Part shown: positions 46,664 through 56,171 of the stretch, in pieces
Layout of the letters: every line of letters begins with the position of its first letter
Numbering within the stretch: the first letter of the stretch is position 1
Assembly: GCF_958450345.1 (NCBI RefSeq)
Contig: NC_088781.1
Span: 51,662,315 to 51,726,314 of the forward strand
Length of the DNA: 64,000 nt
Source: Calliphora vicina
Taxonomy: Eukaryota > Arthropoda > Insecta > Diptera > Calliphoridae
Direction: 5' to 3'
Position numbers and translations under genes: made by a program
The notes under the pieces: model-generated
Told to the model about the DNA's origin: nothing
Databases searched by the model: none
What the model saw: only the letters and a program-made list of their open reading frames with translations

Positions 46664-48064
46664 CTACTCGTTCGGTTTCTTGTTTTTTGAATGATTTTTA
46701 CACTGAGGAGTAGTGATATTTTTCTCCCCACATCTAAAGCAAAATAGGTTACGTTTTTCCGATGGACAGTCGTAAAACGAATGTCCGATTTGGTCACAGT
46801 TCCAACATTTAAAGTGTCGTGTGTCCACCTCTTTACGTTCCTTGCTATAATTTCCTTGATATCTAAACGCAGCTATTTCTTCATTTTCTTCATCAGCTAG
46901 TTCGTCTATATTCTCACTGGATTCTATTTCCGAAATCTGTCTGTTCTGAAATCTAAGCTGTTGTTTCCTAATGACGTATTTTTCAGCCTTTCTTGCACAA
47001 TCCCTTAAATGATCCAGACTAAATAGATCTGTCGCAAATAAAAGTGAACCAAGAGAGTCTTTAACATTATTCTTTATTAAGTCTATCATTTTGTTCTCAC
47101 TCATTGGTTGTGAAAGACGAGAGTTCATAGAAATCATCTCCGAAAAATAGTCATCAAATGATTCTTTTGGCATTTGACGGCGCTCTATCATCCTTACAAG
47201 TTTATCGCAGTCGTTTTCTATTTTACCATATTGTTTAGTTATAGCAATTTTAATGTCATCATATCTAGAGTTTGGATTCTGTTTTAAAAATGACCAGAAC
47301 CAAGAATCGGCTTTGCCTTTTAAAAGAGTCTGAAAGTTAGAACTAATATAGTTGTCAGAACAACCGTATCTGGTCTTGAGTGTATCGACTTTGAATAGAA
47401 AATCACTAACGTCATCAGAACCGTCATACGTGATGTTCCATTTGTCCATCCTAATCGAATCATTTGAGGAATTACTTCTGCTTGAGTTAGAATTAATGCT
47501 TTGATTGTGGAACGAAATGTTGTTCGCATCATTTCTATTATTGCCAGAATTACAAGGATTTATTGGGGGTTGGTTATACTGAACAGAATTCCTGTTAAAG
47601 CCTTCTAATAAGGACTGCCGTAAATTAGATATTTCTCCCATAAAAGCGTTATGGTTTAGTGTTAGAACACGTTCCAATGTAGAAGTTAAAACATTTAAAT
47701 CGTTACCATTACTTGATGGAACTTGTTGAGAACCACTTGGTAAGCTATTAGTATCATTTTCATTACCCATATTGACGGATGGTTCGACTGTTTGTAAAGA
47801 AGACTGTAAATTGCTCTCCCTAACTTGTGTAACTAATGGGCTTTTAGCTATTTGATGTCTTGACGTAAAAGTACTATCAGAACTATCATCTATAGGTCCT
47901 GACAAATTTATATGTCGAGCTCTAGCTCTAGTTAGAATTGGACTCTCACTAACTCGTGGCCTAGGTACAAAAGGATTTTCTGAATTTTCATCAAATGTAT
48001 AATCTATTTGGCTATCACTTATTGGTTCCTCACTAATTTTTGGTCTGCCTTTTCTTTTTGACAT
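46664..48064 (-). CDS. gag: Gypsy-type Gag polyprotein
   Basis: A 466-codon frame with a true ATG start at 48064-48062. The N-terminal 200 residues are low-complexity (S/N-rich). The capsid region (about residues 205-370) shows DGSDDVSDFLFKVDTL, LLKGKADSWFWSFL and RRQMPKESFDDYFSEM. A zinc knuckle with C420, C423, H428 and C433 (CWNCDQIGHSFYDC) is followed by CFRCGEK, as in the RING-Gag at the left edge, to which the capsid is clearly related. It lacks any RING finger. It would assemble the virus-like particle and package the element RNA. Confidence 0.95.
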   Translation of the reverse strand: MSKRKGRPKISEEPISDSQIDYTFDENSENPFVPRPRVSESPILTRARARHINLSGPIDDSSDSTFTSRHQIAKSPLVTQVRESNLQSSLQTVEPSVNMGNENDTNSLPSGSQQVPSSNGNDLNVLTSTLERVLTLNHNAFMGEISNLRQSLLEGFNRNSVQYNQPPINPCNSGNNRNDANNISFHNQSINSNSSRSNSSNDSIRMDKWNITYDGSDDVSDFLFKVDTLKTRYGCSDNYISSNFQTLLKGKADSWFWSFLKQNPNSRYDDIKIAITKQYGKIENDCDKLVRMIERRQMPKESFDDYFSEMISMNSRLSQPMSENKMIDLIKNNVKDSLGSLLFATDLFSLDHLRDCARKAEKYVIRKQQLRFQNRQISEIESSENIDELADEENEEIAAFRYQGNYSKERKEVDTRHFKCWNCDQIGHSFYDCPSEKRNLFCFRCGEKNITTPQCKNHSKNKKPNE

Positions 48065-48612
48065 AACTTATAAACAAAACTTTAAAAAAAATATAAATAT
48101 ATGTATGTCTAATTACAAAATGTTTCCATATAATTTTGGGGTAATGCTTACTAAACTTCAAATACGAAGATAGATAAAAACTAATATTTTATAAACAAAA
48201 CTATCCCACCTCCACATATTTAAAAATTAATTTTTCATGATCATATTAATGTGTCGCAAATGTTGTTCTCTATTTGAACAGAATACAACATGACTTACAC
48301 AAAATATTAATCAACTATTGAAACTAAAGTGATGAAAACAATTTTATCTAATGAAAGTAGCTAGACAAGATTTAAAAAAAACTAAATTTTGAACGACTTA
48401 CTTTCATATTAAGATAAATAAAGGTGTAACTAAATGACTTTTCACTGCAACATGGGTAAAAGTACCACATATGACTAGTAAAAAGGTAAAATTTATATAT
48501 ATAAAAGGGAGAAGTAGACTGCAATTTACCTGATCAAATTAAAATAAAATCATAATCAGATAAAGACAAATCTGCTAAAATTGAAAAAAATCGAATACGA
48601 CATTACTGCCGA
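48065..48612 (-). other. Leader of the Gypsy-type element
   Basis: Untranslated region between PBS and gag ATG, AT-rich, without an open frame of note. Probably contains packaging signals. Confidence 0.7.
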
Positions 48613-48627
48613 ACTCGTTGGGCGCCA
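48613..48627 (-). promoter_or_regulatory. Primer binding site, tRNA-Lys type
   Basis: The minus strand reads TGGCGCCCAACGAGT. The first 12 nt match the 3' end of tRNA-Lys(CUU), as in the PBS at 2227-2244, after which the match weakens. It lies 10 bp from the LTR end. Confidence 0.8.
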
Positions 48628-48637
48628 TTTCTATTTA

Positions 48638-51496
48638 TGTAGTAAATGTTTTAGGATTTAAAATAATAAAATTTTAAATTCTCTTTTGTGTGGGTCAGTA
48701 TGATCGGTGCTTGGAAGCTTGAATGGGCTTAGCTCGCCGGATTGGGGAGGGTTCTTGACCATACGTGACCTTAAAATCCTACATAAACAAAAAGAAAACA
48801 AATTCTTCCAAGACTGAAAATCTACTGAAATCTAAAAGAAAACTCACAAACTGGCTATTGCTATTAATAAATTGGGATATGTTTAAGAAATATAAAAGTG
48901 TGACAGATGATGTTGTCACTTGGAACACTTAAAACTGAAAAACCCACCCTCGTATACCTTAGATACATTCGTGTTCATAATTTTTTTTAGTATCTTCCCT
49001 AAAAGTTAGTTTAATACCTAAAACATCTTACGTAAAATCGGTTTCATTAGTAGCATTCCCCAAAATAATATCTTCTACTCAAATTTACTCATTATAACAC
49101 TTCAAAATTATTTATTGTTTCATAATAAAATCTATTCACATTTTTTTAAAATTACGAACTTAAACATACATATGCTTAATAATATATTTTAAAATGAACT
49201 TTTGGTTTTCTTAACTTTGCAAATGATACTTTTTCTTTTTAATAAAAATTAATTAAATTCATAAATATATATAGTGAATCGAATGCATGTTAAATAATGA
49301 AATGTATATTATTACTCACTGTTTGACGTATCTTCAGATTGCAGAATTACTATTTTTTTACCCTTATTTGTTACTCTTCCAACATATTGTTTGCAGTAGG
49401 CGATGGTTTGAGCTCAAAACATCCATGGAACTGTAACTTTTAAAAATGTATATGAATAAAGTTCAAAATAAAATTAGATAAGAAATAATATACATAAATT
49501 GTCTAACATGCTGTAACTTATAATTTAATTTTTATATTAAAATATAGTTATAACATTAAAAAAAATTAAATCAAAAATGCAAAAATAAAGTTCAATTTAT
49601 ATACTTAACATTAGTCTGTTAAATAAATTTTAAGCTTTACATTTAAACATACTTCTCATATATTCAATCGAATGTTAAGAGTATAGTTTGAACTTTATTC
49701 TTTACAGTTGTATACTGATATAATTAAGAGAAACTTAACTCCATAATTAAACTTTGAAAGATAAGGTTTACATACATATACTTAAGTCTTACTCTTAACA
49801 CTTTACTTCTTCTTCTTTGTCTTATCTATACTTATCAAATTGTTGCTTATTGGAGACTTCACATTATTGTTGTTTTAGGTAAAAATTATTTTGTTAATTT
49901 TGTTGATTTGTCTTACATCTTGGGTTGCAGCAGTGGGCAACTATTTAGCAATTAATTAGTGATGGTCCGGGTATGTTTGAAGGTACAATAAAAATCGATA
50001 TTCTTTCTTCAGATTTTGATTAAGTTTTTATATCACGATTTTAATGCTTATATTGATGTTGACTTAGATGTTATGGTTGGACTGGGCTTCATATTTAAGC
50101 ATGACGATTTGGTATATGAAACAAACAAAATAACGGACTTTGGACTTGGACATGTGGCGTGTGTCGTGTTAATTGATGAAAGTCATAACTAGTTAATTAA
50201 AGCTGCCGTATTTCATGAAATCTTATGGAATTCAACAATCCATATGTTAAAACTACAATCGAGTTTTTAATTCAAACATCAAAATGTGTTTCGTACACCA
50301 AAAGAATTTATATCGTCCACCAAAAATGTGTATTTAGTACACTGCAAATTAATGTAATTCATACATCAAAATTATGTATTTCATGCACCATGTACATTAA
50401 AATTAAGCATATCTCGTGCACTAAAATAACGAATATCTCGTACACTAAAATAAGGAATATCTCGTACACTAAAACCCTGAGGAATAATTATTATATTAAT
50501 GAAATAATTATTTCAGTAAATTCACAAAAACCTACCAATTAAAATTGGGCTTTATAATTAATTAAAATGTTTAATTAAATTCACGATGTTTATCGATTAA
50601 TTGCTTTCACTTTTTCAATTACTAAATGAAGACTTAGTATTATATATATTAGAGTATATAATTTTCTATTCCGCAAAATAAACTTTGTGCTTATAAAATT
50701 ATATTAGAAAAGAGTTTTAGCGGAAGACGAAGTTCAGCTCAACAACTCGGGTCTAATTAGATATGCAATTTAGGTAATTACTTGATAATCACGTCAGTTA
50801 TCGTTATTTACCAATGTTGCTAACTCCAGTTAAAGATGTGATCAATTTATGTCATAACATAACATGATGGTGTGGTACATTTATATTTATGTATAAATTA
50901 GGGTAATTTATGATTTAAGAGCATAAACTAAATTCATGTTGTTATTCTCTTACTAAATAAATATATTTTTACAACTAAACAATAAAATTAACTAACATAA
51001 TGTTAGTATAAATAACTTTGCTCAGAATATTTTTTTATTTGTTGGTAAATTTAAGTGTTGCCATTTTAGATAATTAAGTTAAGTATTTATTTATTTATTA
51101 AGTTAGTATAATTAATACGTTTATAATAAGTTTTTATATATTTTATATTAAGTAATTTAGGTCAAAATATTCTGAACAATTATTAACTAAAATAGAAGTA
51201 TACTTAAAATACAATAATTATATTAATTAGTTTTAAGAATATAATAAATTCATTATTTGGGCCTATTTAGTTTTAAAGTAATTAACGAAATTAATGTTGA
51301 TGTGTATTATGATATTGAGGCGTATTAGAAGGAAAACCTTAGACAATTATAAAATTAATAATAAAATGTATAAGAAAATTCTGACATATCACAATAGCAA
51401 ATACAACAATATACAAATATTTTGCTAAAACTTTTGGTTTATTAAATTTCAACAATTCATCTTTAAAAATTAAAACTTTCAACAAAATCTGTTACA
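48638..51496 (-). repeat. 5' LTR of the Gypsy-type element, 2859 bp
   Basis: Promoter-bearing LTR for minus-strand transcription. Same sequence as 40328-43186 in all parts compared, and flanked on the right by the target duplication AGTT (51497-51500). Confidence 0.95.
50275..50475 (+). repeat. Array of CGTACACYAAAA motifs inside the 5' LTR
   Basis: Identical copy of the array at 41965-42165. In this LTR it would lie upstream or within the transcription start region of the element. Confidence 0.7.
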
Positions 51497-51620
51497 AGTT
51501 ATATTTAAACCACATTTCGCAAAACTGGTTCAGGTACAAGAGGATGTATGATTGATATTATTGTTAGATTTGGCTCATATGCTAATTATATAAATTAATA
51601 AATAGTTTATGTATAATGAC

Positions 51621-51830
51621 CAGTGTTGCCAGCTTAGCCTTTTGGAGGCTAAATTTAGCCTTTTTATTTACTCTTCAGCTTCGAAATTTTGGTTTTAGCT
51701 TCGTGGCTTTTTTCTAGCCTTTTTCTAATTTCAAAATAGCCTTTTTTGAAATTAAAAAAGGCTAAAACCAAAATTTCGAGACTAAAGAGTAAATAAAAAG
51801 GCTAAATTTATATTTGTGAGCCATTATCAT
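51621..51830. repeat. Long hairpin with hAT-like left end
   Basis: CAGTGTTGCCAGCTTAGCC (hAT-type YARNG end) is followed by a near-perfect inverted repeat of about 50 bp per arm (51649-51699 and 51761-51810, anchors TAGCCTTTTTATTTACTC and CGAAATTTTGGTTTTAGC). No matching right end or TSD (ATAATGAC on the left) was found, so the element is probably truncated. Confidence 0.65.
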
Positions 51831-53024
51831 TTTAATTCATTACTGTTTTTCATTTAGTTTTTCAACATATTCAAGAATTGTGCAGTATTAAAAAATGAAA
51901 TAGAGTATTTTATATCTGAAAGCTAAAATGTCTAGCAAATTCTCTGTCAAGACAAATTTGTTATTACACATTATATTCATCGTTATATCGCACACCCACA
52001 CTGTGGGAGAAATCAACAATTTAGTGGCGCAAAATAAAAAAAAAAAAACTTTCGCATATTTGATTTTTTGTTATGTAGTTTCAATCTATAGTTGTTGCTG
52101 TACTTAAAAATATTTAACATTTATTAATAACTTCAGTGGTTTGGTATTGACAACTATTTAAATGTAAAAAATATTTTAGAAATTTTTTTTTATGAAGAAT
52201 TGGTTTCAAAGTTGTTATTAACCTGGATAGTATAAGGTTTTATTTAAGTTGTATTTTTACTTTTTTTTATGTAGATGGAATATGAGGCTTGGTAAATCAG
52301 AAAAATAAAAATATATTTTCCGCTATTTGTGATAACCAATGGCCATATTCTTATAGCATTTTATTTTTTTTACTTTTTGAATTTTCAGAAGGTTGCCAGT
52401 TACTAATGCTGTGAGATGCAGTCCTAATTTTTTTGCCAATATCAAGGCCATATTACAGACTACATATGGTAAAAAATTTAGCTGCGAAAAAGTGCGAGGT
52501 GAATTTATATAATTTTTTTAAGAAATTATTATCGTTGGGACGATGTAAAATCTCGTACTTAATTTGTTCCTTATTTTTTTAAGATTGTATATAAGAAGTG
52601 TTATTGGTCATTACATTATATAAAAATGAAATTTATGTAATTCTAACTACTTACAAGTTGCTAAAAACAAATGCCCATATACCAAATTTGCCTTAAAATT
52701 ATGAGTCCTTTTAAATATGGTAGTGCTTTATTTAGATTAAAAATATAACATTTGCGTATTTCGCCTTTTATCCAATAAAAAAATACTGAAATATCATTGG
52801 ATAAAAGACGAAATGCGCAAAATAGGATTTGATTTTAGACCTATCGTTTCTTTGTTTTTTTTCGTCAAAAAAATCGACCCACCTTAATATACATACTTTA
52901 TTGTTATTTGTTCTTATATAATGTACTCATGCAAGTATTTTAAGCTTTTTGGTGTCTAATAAAAATTAATTGCTAAATAAAAAATTTTCTTTCAATTGTA
53001 AAGACGTAATTATGTACGTTTATT

Positions 53025-53145
53025 TCTTATAATTCGGGATTTTCGGGAAATCTAAAATCCCGAAAACCCGGGTCGGGATTTCGGGATTCTTTACCAAATC
53101 CCGAACCCCGGGATTTTCAAAAATCAGTACCGATTAGCATCTCTA
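53025..53145. repeat. hAT-like MITE end of CCCGGGAT type, nested in the Transib-like element
   Basis: Read inward from 53145 the end is TAGAGATGCTAATCGG, followed by repeated CCCGGGAT/AATCCCGA words, the style of the other hAT MITEs here. The left end and TSD were not identified. Confidence 0.5.
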
Positions 53146-53253
53146 GTTTCACCTGCAAGCTATAAAAAAGTGGAACCGTTATCGAAAGATGTTAGGCAAC
53201 TTTTGTTGGATCCATTACTTCCTAGTGATTCATCAGACTCTGAAGTCGACTAA
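53146..53253 (+). pseudogene. C-terminal coding remnant, possibly Transib transposase tail
   Basis: Thirty-five in-frame codons end in TAA at 53251-53253, reading VSPASYKKVEPLSKDVRQLL and then a leucine-proline segment and an acidic SDSSDSEVD end. LSKDVRQLL is comparable to DNDVKKLLKDY at the end of the other Transib transposase. A MITE end abuts it on the left. A further possible exon lies at about 52388-52496 (RLPVTNAVRCSPNFF), between an AG and a GTGA. Assignment is tentative. Confidence 0.35.
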
Positions 53254-53780
53254 TTTAAATAAATTTTAAAAATCTCGTAATAAAAATTCACAAAATTGTA
53301 ACAAGTGTTAGTTAGCTTAATTACTCTTTATTTCATTGTTTAATTATAACTAAATTATTTATAATAATGAAATGAAATCATTTCATAACTAATAATTGTT
53401 ATTCGTTTTTAAAAATAAACTTATTAATAAAACTAAAAAAAGTTTGAAAGTTTATGCCGGCAATAGGGTAAATGTCCAAAATCTATAGATTTAAATAGTT
53501 ACTTGCTATAAATAAAATTACTTATAAAATTTAAATTTTTTGAAAGATATATTAAAATAATTTGTTACAATTGAAAATAGTATAGAATTTCTTCCGAGGT
53601 AGTGTAGTTTAGCAGCCTCTCCCGCTCATTCTACTGAAGTAGCAGTACCCATTTTGCATTACTTTATTAGCTTACCTCCTTGCCTGCAATATTTCCATAT
53701 AAATGAAATTAATTTGGCCAAGCGTTTAGAAGATACGAATTTAGTTCCACTAAATTAGGGTTTTCTCCCACTGTGACCCA

Positions 53781-54079
53781 GTTCAAAAGTGACAAAATTT
53801 TAATTTTTCAGAAATCTAAAATAAATATTTATCAATTGAAACATAATGAGAGACACTATTGTTTTTTTAGCAATAGTTAACAACAACAGAATGAAACGAT
53901 ATTTTTTGTTTAGATAAACAAGTGTATTGTGCATAGTTTAAGCTCAGAATTCATTTTTCGGGTTTATATAACCCGAAAAATTAATTTTATAGTTTATAGT
54001 TTCTAAAAATTAATCACTATCAAATTCTATACAATGTGAACCATAACTGATTCAAGTTCGCATAAAAGATCAAAACTAC
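53781..54079. other. AT-rich stretch without recognised feature
   Basis: Contains the short inverted pair CGGGTTTATATAACCCG near 53960; otherwise nothing recognised. Confidence 0.35.
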
Positions 54080-54137
54080 ATATTGTTGGTGAGTATTCAA
54101 GATTTGACACAGCCCAATATAACACTCTTACTTGTTA
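54080..54137 (+). repeat. Dispersed repeat family A, right-end fragment
   Basis: GTGAGTATTCAAGATTTGAC, ACAGCCCAATATAACACTC and TTACTTGTTATCC match the right end of family A in diverged form. Confidence 0.6.
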
Positions 54138-54744
54138 TCCTTAGTATTTTATACTTCATAGCTATCGTCTGATATTTTAATAAAATCTTTCATTTATATT
54201 TTCCTTAGGTAAATTTCAAAATTCTTTTACTTGATTTTTATATAAAAAAATACATAAATTTTACATTGAATTATATGTATGTATGTAAGTACAGTATATG
54301 TACTATGTATGTATATTTCGTTATTCAAGTAACATTGTAAATATTCAATATCATCATTTTTCATAATTTATTATTTTAATATCCTGCTTTTTACTTTACT
54401 CTATAAATCATCTATGCTAACGCACAGCAATATTAGACTTGCAAATGGAATTTTAACATTTTAATTTTTCTCAGTCAAACATTTTTTTCTATCAATTTTT
54501 AATCTTTCGTAATTCATAATGTTTGTCATAAATATAAATAAATTTTGTTCCTCATCACAAAACCTCTACTCAGAAGCGACATTCAATATTTTGCGTTGCC
54601 ATTAGGGAGAACAAAATGTTTGTTTTCTGGCTGGTTTTTGCTATTCTTGACATGTTCCATTTGGCAATTATTGAAATCAATATATATCGTATACAAAAAT
54701 AATAAATAAAAAAATGGTATGAATTTGAGAGTGAAATGTGAGTA
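54138..54744. other. AT-rich stretch with a TATG microsatellite
   Basis: TATGTATGTATGTA-like sequence lies at 54272-54315. No gene recognised. Confidence 0.35.
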
Positions 54745-55640
54745 CAAAAAAGTAAGAGAGCTCTATATGGCTGTAACGAATCTTATATAACCTTCACCAA
54801 AAAAAGATTAAAAATATTTTTTGGAGAAACCAAAATGTTTGTAGTGACAAAAAATTGGTGAAAAAACCCATGGATACCATAGCTGATATATTTATGTATA
54901 TGTAGGTACTAGGGTATTCAATTAATCGGGTTTCTGGATTAATCGGTTAATCGAGCAAATAATTAATCTGGGTTTAGATTTATTCGGTTAATAATCGGTC
55001 AATTTTAAATTATTCTCCATCATACCATTGGAGTTCTTTTTTGATTTTTTAGATTTTGAATACTTTATTAGTTACGTCAAGTTCTGACAAAAGACTCGTT
55101 TCAGTAATGTCTTCAGTTTCGTCCTCGGACTCATTAGGATAAAGTTCATCATAGAAATATTCTAGAAAAAAGGTCATTTCCAAATTCCTTAGTTTCAGTT
55201 TTCGTACAATACTTCAAAAATACTATTGCTAGAAGGAAATGTTCACGAGTTAAGAAATAAAATGTGTGTGTTTTAAACTATATTTCTATATAAAGTGCAA
55301 AAAAAAAGAAATTTCGGTTAATCGACACAAATTAATCGTTTTATTTGTTATTTGAAAATCGTCAATTTTAAATTATTCGAACAGTTAACCGACCAAAATT
55401 AATCGGTTAACCGATTAACGCGTAATCGATTGAATACCCTAGTAGGTACCATCTCTACCATAGCTGATATATTTATGCATGAATCAAATATGTAAGTTAT
55501 TGGGGGCTTCGGAGACGGACGGACGAACATAGCAATATCGTTTCTGCTTTCTAACTATAACAATCCAGAATATATTGAAAAATGCATAAATTACAAACGG
55601 AATGATAATCTTACTACTCATGGTGAAGGGTATAAAAAGT
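54745..55640 (-). repeat. Dispersed repeat family A, reverse copy interrupted by a MITE
   Basis: It starts AAAAAGTAAGAGAGCTCTAT (reverse of the family A right end) and finishes ACAAACGGAATGATAATC then GGTGAAGGGTATAAAAAG (reverse of its left end). The hAT MITE at 54910-55441 is inserted in it. TACCATAGCTGATATATTTA occurs on both sides of the MITE, a direct repeat outside the TSD. Confidence 0.7.
54910..55441. mobile_element. hAT MITE, 532 bp, with perfect 8-bp TSD
   Basis: The ends are TAGGGTATTCAATTAATCGG and, inverted, TAGGGTATTCAATCGATTAC. The flanking 8-mers are identical, GTAGGTAC at 54902-54909 and 55442-55449, fitting the hAT target preference NTNNNNAN. Subterminal DNA is made of AATCGGTTAA/TTAACCGATT words. 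The terminal 13 bp equal those of the MITE at 4574-4797, so they are one family. No transposase. Confidence 0.92.
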
Positions 55641-56089
55641 CTTGTGAAATATTAGTACAGATTTTTCTGTAGGATGCACACAATGTAAGGTACACATTGA
55701 GTTGGAAGAAATATTACAAAATAAAATGAACGGTAAATAAATTTAACAAACTCATTTTGATGAATAAAAAAATATTTATTCGTATTTATGAAAAATGTGT
55801 ACGTGTTGTTTTTTCCTCATTTTTCTAGAGTTGCTACTAAATAGTGGCACAGTGGATAGATCAAGGTCAGTCAGTAGTGTTGAAAAACTGGGGGCTTTTT
55901 GACACTGACAAAAATTCATAACTGGTAATGCAAGTTCTTGTACTCTGTCAGTTGTTTACATCAGTTAGCCTATCAGACATAATTTATTTGCAAAAAAACA
56001 TAAAAAAATTTTAGATTTAGTTGACGTATTAATAAATTGTTAATATTTGTTTTCCTTTCCATTTGTTTATGGTTTAATTTATTTGTCTT
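55641..56089. other. AT-rich stretch without recognised feature
   Basis: Nothing recognised. Confidence 0.3.
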
Positions 56090-56171
56090 TATTATATCCT
56101 TCACTATGAGTGGCAAGGATATATATTTAATTTGTCATTACCTCACAATGTATATATATTCTGGACGAGAC
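56090..56171 (+). repeat. Dispersed repeat family A, left-end fragment
   Basis: TTATATCCTTCACTATGAG and GTATATATATTCTGGA match the left part of family A (TATACCCTTC, then TATATATTCTGGATCC). It is cut by the hAT-like end at 56172. Confidence 0.55.

Larger units (their letters stand above)
40328..51496 (-). mobile_element. Complete Gypsy-type LTR retrotransposon, 11169 bp, minus strand
   Basis: It consists of two LTRs of 2859 bp (40328-43186 and 48638-51496, offset 8310) around a 5451-bp interior. The 4-bp target duplication AGTT lies at 40324-40327 and 51497-51500. The termini are TGTA...TACA. The interior, read on the minus strand, holds in order a tRNA-Lys-type PBS, gag, protease, RT-RNaseH-integrase and a weak purine tract. 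There is no room for an env gene between pol (ends 43319) and the 3' LTR (43186). Line-by-line comparison of the LTRs showed no difference, so insertion is very recent. Very long LTRs and a Lys primer suggest an Osvaldo/Ulysses-like lineage; that placement is tentative. Confidence 0.95.
51999..53775 (+). mobile_element. Transib-like DNA transposon, 1777 bp, degenerate
   Basis: The ends are CACTGTGGGAGAAA and, inverted, CACAGTGGGAGAAA. A second matching block, AATTTAGTGG, lies at positions 20-29 of both ends. The 5-bp flanks are identical, ACCCA at 51994-51998 and 53776-53780. A 5-bp duplication with CAC(A/T)GTG ends points to Transib. A short coding tail at 53146-53253 ends 522 bp before the right terminus, a position comparable to the transposase stop of the 12884-16710 element (435 bp). 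A MITE end interrupts the interior at 53145. No intact transposase remains. Confidence 0.75.
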
